Shown piece by piece: positions 20,401-27,878 of a stretch of 27,972 nucleotides of DNA (position 1 is its first letter; every line of letters starts with the position of its first letter). The DNA comes from Baffinella frigidus. Taxonomy: Eukaryota; Cryptophyceae; Cryptomonadales; Baffinellaceae. Position numbers and translations under genes: made by a program. The DNA is taken from assembly GCA_026770585.1 (NCBI GenBank), contig MU646836.1, positions 206,401-234,372 on the forward strand, in the 5' to 3' direction. The notes beneath the pieces are model-generated. The model worked only from the letters and a program-made list of their open reading frames with translations. It was not told where the DNA came from and made no database searches.

Positions 20401-21080
20401 TAGGGTTTAGGGTTTAGGGTTTAGGGTTTAGGGTTTAGAATTTATGGTTTAGGGTTTATGGTTTAGTGTTTAGGGTGTGGGGATTGTGGTTCTTGGTCTT
20501 TGGTTTCTGGCTTAGGGTGTGGTGGTGTTAGAACAGGGGGGCTGCGTAAGGAGGCGGATGCACAGTGTGTGGAGGTTACGGCGCCGTTAACGCAGAGAGG
20601 TGGGGTGCCAATTCTTGGAGGAGGGGCACCGTTCATGGAGTGGAAAGCACCGTTTCACAGGGAAACGCATCGTTCATGTATCGCTCAGAACGACCGCGGA
20701 AAGCTGAGGTTCAGTGCCAGGGGGCAGCAGAGGGTGATTGCCAGAGAGGGCGAGGGGCCGTGCCTGCCACTGGAGCATCTCGTGGGGGCTGCGGTCCCAG
20801 TCGAAGAGGCGGTTGCGGATCACGATCACCGGATGGCTCTTGCCGTCATCCAAGACCTGCTCGCAAGCGCCCTGGGGCTGAGCGTCGCCGAGCCCGCATC
20901 CGCACACCGGCCAGCCCCGTTCTCCAAGCGTGCATCACCGATGATCCTCTGCCCTAGCCACGTCCGGACTGGCCCTCGACGGGAGGGATGCACCTCGATA
21001 CCGTTGCGGAGCATGGGTTTGACACCGGCCTGCGTCAGGTTCCCGTACACCTCCGGGTGCTTGATCCGGTAGGCATTCGG
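14403..21080 (-). CDS. Sec14/CRAL-TRIO-like lipid-binding protein (partial 5')
   Basis: Minus-strand exons in order: 21080-20994, 20856-~20768, 19195-~19070, 17694-17628, 16015-15929, 15315-15256, 15118-15050 and 14531-14403 (TGA stop). Landmarks are QAGVKPMLRNGIE joined to VLDDGKSHPVIVIRNRLFDW (the D-G-x-P-V strand opening the lipid pocket), GRGLVVIQDLSGFHLKDM (the vviqDlsG strand), FEQNISTCIMLGEPFYFASV (the YPE-region helix/strand), VAKFLLPEKQRDRMHFLGSG (the pFL...KIhfl element), ALRKLPTDQ, and a helical tail ending DAIMAKLDL. Order and spacing fit a CRAL-TRIO domain, which carries phosphatidylinositol or other lipids between membranes; the ligand is unknown. The N-terminal CRAL-TRIO-N part and start were not found. 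The two donors after exons 2 and 3 are uncertain: TG|GC phase-2 sites keep the frame, GT sites do not. Introns carry exon echoes, MITEs and telomere-like DNA. Confidence 0.8.
14616..14720. mobile_element. 105-bp palindromic MITE with perfect 17-bp terminal inverted repeats
   Basis: TATCCCTTAAGTGGCCA at 14616-14632 is exactly inverted at 14704-14720. The outermost TA on each side could be a TA target duplication, as made by Tc1/mariner-type transposases. A second inner hairpin is GCCGTCAA/TTGACGGC. It has no coding capacity and sits inside a Sec14-like intron (15049-14532). Confidence 0.88.
14818..15048 (-). repeat. Telomere-like block in Sec14-like intron (CCCTAAA on sense strand)
   Basis: TTTAGGG, TTTATGG and TATAGGG units on the plus strand begin at the donor of exon 15118-15050 (minus GTAAACCCCACACTCC). 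Confidence 0.93.
15225..15254 (+). repeat. Short CCCAAAA/CCCTACA run in Sec14-like intron
   Basis: ACCCCAAAACTCCAAACCCT then ACACCCAAAAC directly abuts the donor of exon 15315-15256. Its orientation is opposite to most blocks in this gene. Confidence 0.8.
15322..15370 (-). repeat. Short TTTAGGG block next to Sec14-like acceptor
   Basis: On the minus strand CCCTAAACCCTCAACCAG ends exactly at the acceptor of exon 15315-15256. Confidence 0.85.
15414..15674 (-). repeat. Two decayed copies of a Sec14-like exon within the following intron
   Basis: The plus-strand segments 15414-15492 and 15599-15674 both resemble exon 16015-15929. They share the core CCCCAAAGCCGCC, then GACCC and GGAAGTGCAT, then CGGTC. 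Copy 1 keeps the core best; copy 2 is more diverged. A 28-bp tandem (GATATGGTGATGCCGTGTCA, then ACTAGGGG) precedes them at about 15376-15427. Confidence 0.82.
16330..16395 (+). repeat. Dispersed repeat family D, copy 1
   Basis: TTTTCGGTACGAATCCGATG, then CCAAAGTTCTGAGGGCTGGTAGAAG in order. A second copy is at 17325-17392, and GTACCGATTTTCGGTA fragments lie at 18477 and 19370. The GGTACGAATCC core resembles a tRNA B box, but no tRNA fold is visible. Confidence 0.6.
16575..16780 (-). repeat. GGGCCTA-type array inside Sec14-like intron
   Basis: About twenty units of TAGGGCC, TAGGGTC and TGGGGCC, a 7-mer family related to TTTAGGG but with CC or TC in place of TT. It lies in intron 17627-16016. 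Confidence 0.9.
16784..16808 (-). repeat. Decayed copy of the FYFASVW exon end
   Basis: CAGACGGAGGCGAAGTAGAA, then G, is identical to the 3' part of exon 17694-17628 (plus 17632-17652). A weaker copy is at 17133-17155. Both lie in the intron that follows that exon. Confidence 0.85.
16855..16970 (+). repeat. Short CCCTCAA/CCCTGAA block
   Basis: Telomere-like units in two runs, split by GTGCCGCCGCAGGGTGAGCG. It lies inside a Sec14-like intron with the G-rich strand as sense. Confidence 0.75.
17191..17319. mobile_element. 129-bp inverted-repeat MITE-like element
   Basis: CTGTCAAGCTCTGCCCGAGT at the left and ACTCAGGCAGAGCTAGACAG at the right are inverse with few mismatches, and the similarity runs on through CGTCCTTAAAACTATTCAA against TTGAATAGAACGCCTTTAGG. 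There is no coding capacity. It lies in Sec14-like intron 17627-16016. Confidence 0.8.
17325..17392 (+). repeat. Dispersed repeat family D, copy 2
   Basis: CTTTCGGTACAAATCCGACG and CAGAGTTCGGAAGGCTGCTG then GAAG match copy 1 in order. Confidence 0.6.
17390..17495 (-). repeat. Degenerate TTTAGGG block in Sec14-like intron
   Basis: GGTTTAGGGTTTAGGG and GATTAGGG units with CCCTAAA on the gene's sense strand. Confidence 0.88.
17500..17620. repeat. Four-copy tandem repeat of about 30 bp
   Basis: GATCGCGGGTGGGTCGGGTC, then TACTAGTA, recurs about four times with drift. It ends directly next to the donor of exon 17694-17628. Confidence 0.85.
17695..19062 (-). other. Long Sec14-like intron without a telomere block
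   Basis: Between exons 19195-~19070 and 17694-17628. It is mostly unique and GC-rich, with one tandem repeat near its 5' end. Open frames on both strands lack any family motif. Near the intron ends, TGGCACA occurs both in the exon before the donor and directly before the acceptor. Confidence 0.6.
18985..19056. repeat. Tandem repeat of about 19 bp, four copies
   Basis: GGACTGTGTGGTAGGGT repeats about four times, directly downstream (on the minus strand) of exon 19195-~19070. Confidence 0.9.
19720..19975. mobile_element. 256-bp palindromic foldback/MITE element
   Basis: GTAGAGCGACTGTGGTAAAT at 19720 is exactly inverted at 19956-19975. The arms stay similar for over 100 bp through GTTGGCCGCTTT, triple CCGGTTTGCC-type units, CAAGTCCC, and GATTTCATTTGAACCA against TGGTTCAAATGAAATC. 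TA follows the first G on the left and mirrors on the right, so a TA target site is possible. It has no coding capacity and lies in a Sec14-like intron. Confidence 0.92.
20110..20525 (-). repeat. Large telomere-like block in Sec14-like intron
   Basis: TTGAGGG, GATTAGGGTTTAGG, GGGTCTAGGG and TTTAGGG units in clustered sub-arrays, CCCTAAA on the sense strand. Confidence 0.94.
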
Positions 21081-21390
21081 CTGCACATCCCAGCAGCCAG
21101 CCCGCGCGCGTCATGAGCCAGGGGGTGCAGGTGCCGAACGAGGCGCCCTGCTGCAGCAGTGACTTCCACGCCCGCAGATCCAGAATCCTCAGGACTCGGA
21201 AGCATCTGCACGATGATGCCAACTCGGGAAGGGTGGGGCTGTTTCCTTATTTTGGCCGAGCGTTGCAGATGCGAACAAGCCGCCAACGCACGTTGCGGGA
21301 ATCATCGAGGCGAAACATAGCGCTACAAAGGAGCACCGCAGCATCCTTTCTTTGCCTGGGTGCCCGTCAAATCGCAAAATACTTTTACGG

Positions 21391-21592
21391 CAATCTCGTT
21401 AGAAAAGGCCGCAGTTTCTGGACCCTTGTTTGACCATCAATTGATGGTCTAAGGGCCCCTTAGACCATCAACCTGATGGTCAAAAGTTCGCAGAGGAGTT
21501 TTAAAAAATCTGGAGTTTTAAAATTTGTACCAGGAATTGACTTTTGGACTTAATCAAGGGGCCAGAAACTGGGGCCTTTTCTAATTAAATCT
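21391..21592. mobile_element. About 200-bp inverted-repeat element
   Basis: Left arm TTAGAAAAGGCCGCAGTTTC, then TGGACCCTTG, is inverted in the right arm CAAGGGGCCAGAAACTGGGG, then CCTTTTCTAA. Just inside the left arm is another palindrome, TTGATGGTCTAAGGG/CCCCTTAGACCATCAA. No coding capacity. Confidence 0.8.
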
Positions 21593-21613
21593 CCCTGACA
21601 TTTTTTTTCATAA

Positions 21614-21651
21614 AAATTACTACACGATTTCAGACGTGTAGTAATTTTGTT
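21614..21651. other. Perfect 14-bp stem hairpin
   Basis: AAAATTACTACACG, an 8-base loop, then CGTGTAGTAATTTT. It could be a small element end or a structured site; there is no T-run or gene context that would make it a terminator. Confidence 0.6.
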
Positions 21652-21955
21652 TGAAAATCGATCAGGAGATCGATCGTTGAAAATCGATTTCGGATCGCGT
21701 TGCGGGGTGGCGACTTCAGCCGCAAGACCTTCAAGCTCGGCTCCTGTCTGCAGGTCCGCCACCGCCGCGTGGCGAAAACTGTATATCTTGTTTTTGTCCC
21801 GAACTGGGGCGGTACCGCACGTTCTCGTGGCGCTAATCGCCGCGGGCGGTGGGGGATAAAGCGATTTTCGCTACGGCGAATAAAGTCACCTGAGTTTTGC
21901 CACGCACGTTGCTTGACCGAACGCACGATGCACCACGGGGAAGAAGGCTCGCCCT

Positions 21956-22350
21956 ACCCTGAACCCCAATCCCCAAACCCTGAACCCTGAACCCCAAACC
22001 CTGTCAACCCCACCCCACAAATAGATCCCGAAACACCGAACCCTAAACCCTGACCCTAAACTATGAACCCCAAATCCTAAACCCAAAACCCTGAAACCCT
22101 TTCCTAAAACCTCAACGCCCGAAACCCCGAACAAACCCGAAACCCAGGACCACATGGACATCCTCAAGTCGATCCCGCGAATCCTCGACGGTAATCCCCA
22201 AACCCTGCACACCCCACCCCAAACCCAGAGCCCGAAACACCGAACCCTAAACCCTAAACCCAAAATTCCCAAACCTAAACACTGAACCCCAAATTCCCAA
22301 CAAACTAGACAAACCTACGCCCGAAACCCGAAAACTGAAACCCTAAATGC
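21956..22350 (+). repeat. Telomere-like repeat around the small AhpD-like exon
   Basis: CCCTAAA/CCCTGAA/CCCCAAA units fill the sequence before exon 22148-22190 and nearly all of intron 22191-22352 up to its acceptor CCCTAAATGCAG. Confidence 0.93.
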
Positions 22351-22969
22351 AGGCTACGTTGGGCCGAACAAAATCGCGCCAGCTACGGCGGAGTCGTGCA
22401 TGCTGGCAGTGAACAGCGTCAACGACTGTGCCTTCTGCACCAGTCTGCACGGGGAGCTGGGGCGCATGGCGGGACTCGAGGACAAGGTGGGCAAGATGAA
22501 CTCGGCCAAGACCGCCGGGGAGATCAAGACGCTCTCAGGCAACGACCCCATGGTGGTCTACGCTCGCAAGTTCGGGGAGTGCGACGGCAGGGGCGCGGAT
22601 CTGGAGGAGGCCTTCACGGTCTTGGAGAAGGCGGTGGGTGCGGGCTCTGCTTCGGCCTGCCGCGCGCACTGTTGGTTCCTGCAATGGGGATCAATCGCCG
22701 GGAACACGCTCCTCTCCTTCTACCAGGGCCGCCTCGTCGGCGATGCCAAGAGCGGGTCCAACGTGTTGTTCGAGATCGCCTTCGCCGCCTACTACACGCC
22801 GTGCTACGTCCTCATCAGCGCCACGTCCCTCCTGCTCAAGGCCCTCCCGTCCAAGGTGCCCAACGTCGTCAGCTCTGCGCTCGGCTGTGTCTTGACGTGT
22901 GTGGCAAGCATCTGGATTGTCCCCCTCGGTGTCGTGGGACTGGCCACGGCTCCCTTCCGCAAGAAGTAA
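22148..22969 (+). CDS. AhpD/carboxymuconolactone decarboxylase-like protein with hydrophobic C-terminus
   Basis: A 43-nt exon (22148-22190, MDILKSIPRILDG) joins in phase 1 to exon 22353-22969 (TAA stop), giving 219 visible residues. The junction reads ILDG then YVGPNKIAP. The AhpD core follows: NSVNDCAFCTSLHGELGRMA has the CxxC redox pair (codons 22427 and 22436) and the partner His (22448), as in AhpD peroxidases, where the cysteines reduce hydroperoxides. A later WGSIAGNTLLSF matches the closing helix of the fold. The last 70 or so residues are hydrophobic (AFAAYYTPCYVLIS, then VVSSALGCVLTCVASIWIVP) and end in FRKK, which suggests one or two membrane segments and membrane anchoring. Substrate and compartment are unknown. 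The true start lies upstream in an exon I could not find. The ATG at 22400 is internal to the domain and not the start. Confidence 0.92.
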
Positions 22970-23417
22970 GAAAGAGGAGCACGAGGGGGGGTGCACTTAG
23001 CAGGCGCCGAGTTCCTTTCCGCCCGGATATCCGGTGGGGGGGCGGTTAAAATCCAAAGCAGTGGATACGATTATAGTACACAAAGTTTAGAGGGACTGTA
23101 TCTGTGAAGGCTCCGGACTGCAGCTAAATTGGTGTCCGTAATAAACGCACTTTGCTTCTTCCGAGGTCCTGCTCTTTCCCCCGTGGACTTGGGCTCGCCA
23201 AAAGTATCTTTTGAATGCAAGACCTGTCTCGCTCAAGACCGTGTTGGTAGTAATACAGGTCTCTATCTACACTGTGAGGCAGGGGCCCCTGCACCCAGCG
23301 TGTCGTTGATTCTTCGAGCTACAAGCACAGGCGAAAAGGTGGCTCGTATTTTGCTCTTCTATGCCTTAAGTTGCGAGGCGGTCAAAATTAACGGCCATGA
23401 GGTTCTAGGCAAGTCTT

Positions 23418-24121
23418 CGTCTGGGGATACTACCCCGTGTAGGATGCCCGGAGTGATTTTACACAAGTCACCTTCACATAAGGAGACATAAGCCCACGGC
23501 ATGTGAAGCGCCAGCGCGAATTGCGATTAGATTATTCGAAGTCTCAACCCTCATTAGATTCTTCGGGGTGTCAACATCATTAGTGGGACCCTCAAGATCA
23601 ACAAGTTTACCTCAGGAAGTGATCACAAGTGAATTGCCCTTGAGAGTTTCAAGGTCACGGGCCCGTCACGGAACAGTTTTTTTTTTGACCATCGTACTAA
23701 AGTACCCTGCCCATGGTACCTTAGGGGGTCACGTGACCCCAAGTTTTTTTTAGGTCGGGACTGAACATAGGCGGACCGCTGCCGAGTGAGAACGGGACAC
23801 AATTTCAAAGAATTTCAAAAACTTTCCCCTGAATCGTGAAGTAACTGGACTTTAAAAATGAAAAAGGCAGGTCACAAATCTGGACCTTCTGCAGTTCTAC
23901 AGGGAGAACTAGCAAGAGAGGTGCAGCATGTGGACCGGAGGTCGCGTGCTGGCTTGCATATTTACTGAGGAGAACAGGAGTCCCCGGATCGGACCCGGAG
24001 ATATTCCCGAGATCCCGCTCGGGCTTTGGTGGCGGGACCGAAAGTGGACACTTGGCTAAAGTGGATGTGACTTGTGTAAAGTCGCTCCGGCTATCTCTAT
24101 GCGAGGTATTATCCCCAGACC
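23418..24121. mobile_element. About 700-bp element with long terminal inverted repeats (family B)
   Basis: Left arm GTCTGGGGATACTACCCCGT, then GGAGTGATTTTACACAAGTC. The right arm, read inverted from 24121, is GTCTGGGGATAATACCTCGC, then GGAGCGACTTTACACAAGTC. The arms are similar over about 65 bp. There is no recognisable transposase inside, so it would be non-autonomous. A further copy of one arm lies at 3174-3275. No clear target duplication is visible. Confidence 0.7.
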
Positions 24122-24339
24122 CCCCCTCACGAGCCGTGCTCGGTGAGTGGATTATCCTAGAAACCCCAGGGACCTGGCTTTGGAAAACATGTTTTTGTCG
24201 CTCGAGAGCGGACTGGAACTGGTTCTTCTTTGATGGTGCTCTGGTGGTTTCTACTACTCACATCGAAGGCCACACCCAGACCCCACCCATTTAGGCCCGA
24301 CCGAGCACCCTTTTCACGCACCTTTTTTGGAAAAGCCAT

Positions 24340-24745
24340 GGTTATTCAGGTCCTTTAGGTCCTTTTTGTTCTTTTAACTTCCAACAAAAGCGGACCTCTA
24401 GGTCTTTTAGGTTCTTCGAGCTCCCAACATAGGCGGACACTGGAACTCTTTCTGTACAGTTGGCCATGCTTCCTTTCGGATCACTTCGGGCCCCCCAGAT
24501 CCTTTAGGTCCTTGAGGTTGCGTACCTTCCACCATAGGCGGACACCGATACTGGTCCTGTAAAAAGGCCATGCTTCCTTTCGGATCACATTAAGCCCCAT
24601 GTACACAGCATCGCGACAGTCCCCGAGTAGCTCGAGGAGGAAAGAAGTGAGGAGGGGGGTGAGGGTTCCGAGTCGATATTTTTGAACTCTCCAAAAGACT
24701 TTGAGGTCCTTTGGGTTTTAATATCTCCCAACATATGGCAACGAC
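24340..24745 (+). repeat. Cluster of family A repeat copies
   Basis: At least four copies of TTTAGGTCCTT(T/G)AGGTT, then CCCAACATAGGCGGACAC, start near 24345, 24398, 24497 and 24708. Two are followed by GGCCATGCTTCCTTTCGGAT. Confidence 0.8.
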
Positions 24746-25083
24746 CCGGTCCCGAGGCGGGCTCGTCAGGCGCTCGATTGGGTGTAACTTTCGACCCCAT
24801 GGGCCCATTTCACTTTTCTCGACGGTTCTAGAATCCTCAAAAGGTCCCCTTCAGATCCGCTCAATGAATCTGGGGCATCAGAGGCCCGCAAATATACTCA
24901 AAATATGACTCCCCCAACACCACCGCATCTGGTTTTGCACATCTTTTCACCCATCCTTGCAAAAAACTTGGGACAACAAAGATGCTCAGTTTTTCAAGGC
25001 CTACAACTTTGCGAGGATTTTTTTTTGTTTTAATGGGGGGGCAGAAAAGTTGGAGGCATCATGGTTCGTGACATTGGAGCCAT

Positions 25084-25190
25084 TTTAGGTCCTTTAGGTT
25101 TTAATTTCGCCCAACATAGTTTAGGTCCTTTAGGTTTTAATTTCGCCCAACATATGCCAACGCCACGCCCTTCCGTAGAAAGGATCTGCA
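25084..25190 (+). repeat. Family A repeat, 36-bp unit in tandem plus extended copy
   Basis: The 36-bp unit TTTAGGTCCTTTAGGTTTTA, then ATTTCGCCCAACATAG, occurs at 25084 and again at 25120. The second copy continues through CGCCCTTCCGTAGAAAGGAT, shared with the inverted copy at 990-1061. Confidence 0.92.
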
Positions 25191-25776
25191 TCCCAACAAA
25201 TAACCTGTTCGTGCTTCCCCCCCTCTTTTTGCCTGTCCTTTGGTGCTTTTGACATTTGGCAATTCAGTTGACTTACGCTGACGGTCCCCAGGCCGCCAGG
25301 CGTCTCCCCCTCCTGAGAGGGGTTGGGCAGCTCCCAGCGAGAACACGGCGGAGCCCCAGGTAGCGACGAGTGAAGGACAGGCTGGATCCTGTGTCATGAA
25401 TCCAGAAGGAAGCGTTTTGGGGGTGCGCATTGAGCTAGAGCGAGCATCTAAGCGATGGACCGCTGAGAGAGATAGCTTGCACTGTTAGTGGTACTCGAGG
25501 CAAAGCCAAGGGGGCAGTGGGCTAGAGAGAGAGCGCGTGTTGCGATGCTGTGGCCGTCCCCACCCGAGCCCCCAGCCCTTTCCCCACCTTGAGCTCGAGC
25601 TATTTAGCAAACAGCGAAACTGCCCAGCGTGACTGATCGAGAAAGCACCTTGCTCTATCACAGAGGCTGAGGAAGAAAAATTCTGCATCACATAGCGACC
25701 CTGTCCCGGACCACGCCAGTCGAAATCGCTGACGACGCCAACCGACCCCTCCTCCAGATTGGGCCTGCTGTGCTCC

Positions 25777-27162
25777 ATGTTTCCGATTGGAAAACAAGAT
25801 GAACCGATTCCGGTCAACGGCATGGATGTGTTGCACCAACACTCGTATCTTCGACAGCATGGGTACGAAACGCATGCGCCGGCTCTCTCTCTTTCCTCGC
25901 GCGAACGCCGCACTCCGGCAGAGCCTCAGTCCCTCGCAACTCCTTCGTCGTGGCAGCGAGGGAGCTCCCTCGGACGTCGGGAGAGAGGGACACCATCTCC
26001 GGTCAAGGGCACAGGGGGGGGGATCCGGGCGTCGCGGTCGCCGCCAGAGGCAGTTGGCGGGCGCCCTCGCAGCACCCCGCGGGGGCGTCCGACGTCCACG
26101 GGAGAAGAGAGGGATCCGCGCCAGTACGGGATAACCCCGCGGGCGCAGGCTGCCCAACCTTCTGTCGATTCAGGGCTCCAGGGATCCTTGAATTTTCAGT
26201 CTTCTGGACGAGTGGCGAGGACCGACGTACTCTCACAAAGCTTCCCCTCGCTGGAGGACGGGCGGGCGGGCAGCGCGCTTTCCCTCTCCCTCTCCGCGCC
26301 TCATCTCCCGCAGGAGAGCGGCATCCTCTCGCTGCTGCCGCCTGCGCCTGGACCAGGGCTCTGCACTGTGGGCCTCCAGGTCCGCGCCATTCCGCCCACT
26401 GGGGCCTCACGGCGCAGTGTCGATCCTTACCGCTGCAGCACGCGCCCGCCCTCTTTCTACCACAATGCATCTCGTGCCCACACGCACAGCAGGGTTTGAT
26501 GGGTGCGGCGCGGGGAATAAGCCGAAAGAGACGGGTGGTGCTGGATCGGGCGTGGCTGCACAGTCTGCCACGTGTCTGCCACGTGATAGTCAATACCCGG
26601 GGTCCCCTCACAGGTGGCGGAAGTGACGCCGCACTTGGTGGAGGGTGTCTCCAGGTTGTTGGATTCCTCCGGGAGAGACGTCTCCGCCCAGGTGCGCCCA
26701 TCCATCCGGTGTGTGCCGTGCGTTCCTGCAGCCAGGAGTGGCGAGGGGCACCGCAGTCGTCCTGCGCCTGATCCCCGGGGAAGTGTGACGGCTCACATGG
26801 TGCGGGTGGCTGCGGCTGCCGCAGGTGAAGGTTGGCGACATCCTGCGGTCGGTCCAAGGCTACATGGTCGATCAGGTTGGGGCCCTGCACCCTAAACCTT
26901 GAACCCTAAGCCCCGAACCTTAAATCCTTAAAACTGAACTCCAAACCCTACACCCCCAACCCTGAACCCTCAACCCTAAACCCTAAACCATAAACCCTAA
27001 ACCCCAAACCCACACCCTAAACCCTGAACCCTGAACCCCAAACCCCAAACTCTAACCGCTCAACCCTGAACCCTAAACCCTAAACCCTAAACTCTCAACC
27101 CTAAACCCAAATCTTGAACCCTACACCTTAACCCCTCAACCCTAAACCCCAACCCCTAAACC

Positions 27163-27208
<46 letters not shown>

Positions 27209-27854
27209 ACCCCAAACCCTAAACCCAAAACCCCAAACCCCAAACCCCAAACACTAACCCCTAACCCCTTTACCCTAAAACCTAAACTCCAAACCCTAAA
27301 CTCTAAACCCTAAACCCTAAACCCTAAACTCTAAACCCCAAACTTCAACTCCTAAACCCTAAACCCTGAACCCTTAACCCCAAACCCCAAACCCTAAACC
27401 CTAAACCCCAAACCCCAAACACCAACTCCTCTCCCTCAAACCTAATCCATAAACCCTAAACTCCAATCCCTGAACGCTATACCAGGCGAGCATGGACATC
27501 GTAGAGGAGCTGCTGGTGGGCGAATCAGGTGTGACCCTTCCTCTGCCCTCCTTTTCTTTGATTTCATGTACCTACTCTGCCTTCGTTCCTTCCCTTCCCA
27601 GTACTCTTCCTCCATTTTCTCGGCTGTTGAACAGTCCCTGAGTCAGCTGTCTTGGCAGGCGAAGCATGCAACACCCCTCAACCCTCAACCCTCAACCCCA
27701 AACCCTAAACCCTAAACCCTAAACCCTACACCCAGGCTCGGAGGTGCAGCTAATCCTGCAGTCGATCGCATCGAACAGACTCTACAAACTCGCGGTGGTC
27801 CGCAACGTGCCTCTCGCCAACCAGCCGCCCCCCGTGCGCCGCTACGCCCTCAAG
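25777..27854 (+). CDS. PDZ-domain protein with disordered N-terminus (continues past window end)
   Basis: The proposed exons are 25777-26379, 26614-26646, 26825-26875, 27486-27528 and 27736-27854, all in phase. The first (about 200 codons from ATG 25777) is Ser/Pro/Arg-rich and apparently disordered; its assignment to this gene is inferred from phase (TVGLQ joined to VAEVTPHLVEG) and is less sure than the rest. The PDZ signature is clear: VAEVTP, KVGDILRSVQGYMVDQ, ASMDIVEELLVGES, then GSEVQLILQS and RLYKLAVVRNVPL, which are strands B-F of the fold. PDZ domains bind C-terminal peptides and scaffold complexes. The loop between VTP and KVGD is about three residues shorter than usual. A donor-like AAG|GTCGAA at 27855 points to further exons beyond the poly-C run. 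Introns 26876-27485 and 27529-27735 are wholly or largely telomere-like. Confidence 0.85.
26886..27480 (+). repeat. Telomere-like repeat forming a PDZ intron
   Basis: About 600 bp of CCCTAAA-type units fill intron 26876-27485. They include a uniform CCCTCAA run at about 27166-27212 and CCCCAAA sub-arrays. Confidence 0.96.
27675..27734 (+). repeat. Short CCCTCAA/CCCTAAA array at a PDZ acceptor
   Basis: It occupies the 3' end of intron 27529-27735 and ends exactly in the acceptor CCCTACACCCAG. Confidence 0.95.
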
Positions 27855-27877
27855 GTCGAACCCTCCTCTCTCCCCTC

Positions 27878-27878
<1 letters not shown>

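Larger units (their letters stand above)
19196..20763 (-). other. Sec14-like intron with a foldback element and telomere block
   Basis: It contains a 256-bp palindromic element (19720-19975) and a TTTAGGG block (20110-20525). The remainder shows no recognised feature. Confidence 0.6.
21081..22147. other. Divergent 5' region between the Sec14-like and AhpD-like genes
   Basis: The first exons and promoters of both genes should lie in or near here, but I could not fix either start. A minus-strand frame just above 21083 contains WKSLLQQGASFGTCTPWLMT and may be a further Sec14-like exon, but it is out of frame without a splice site. The stretch also holds a foldback element, a small hairpin and the start of a telomere-like block. 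Confidence 0.45.
22970..25776. other. Intergenic repeats between the AhpD-like and PDZ genes
   Basis: There is no recognised gene. A 120-codon frame at 23129-23491 has no family motif and its end overlaps a repeat arm. The stretch holds an inverted-repeat element (23418-24121), a perfect GGGGTCACGTGACCCC palindrome (23725-23740) and at least six family A repeat copies (24.3-25.2 kb). The minus-strand frame 25485-25913 has no motif. Confidence 0.6.

Noticed and set aside
22396-23049. 217-codon frame overlapping the AhpD-like exon
   Set aside because: It is a shifted, Arg/Gly-rich reading of the AhpD-like exon, which is in the other frame with CxxC and His.
23129-23491. 120-codon plus-strand frame
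   Set aside because: It has no family motif and its end lies in a family B repeat arm.
26003-26890. 295-codon minus-strand open frame
   Set aside because: It lies antisense to the PDZ gene, whose exons on the plus strand give clear domain motifs; it has no motif itself and is Arg/Pro-rich as expected for a shadow frame.
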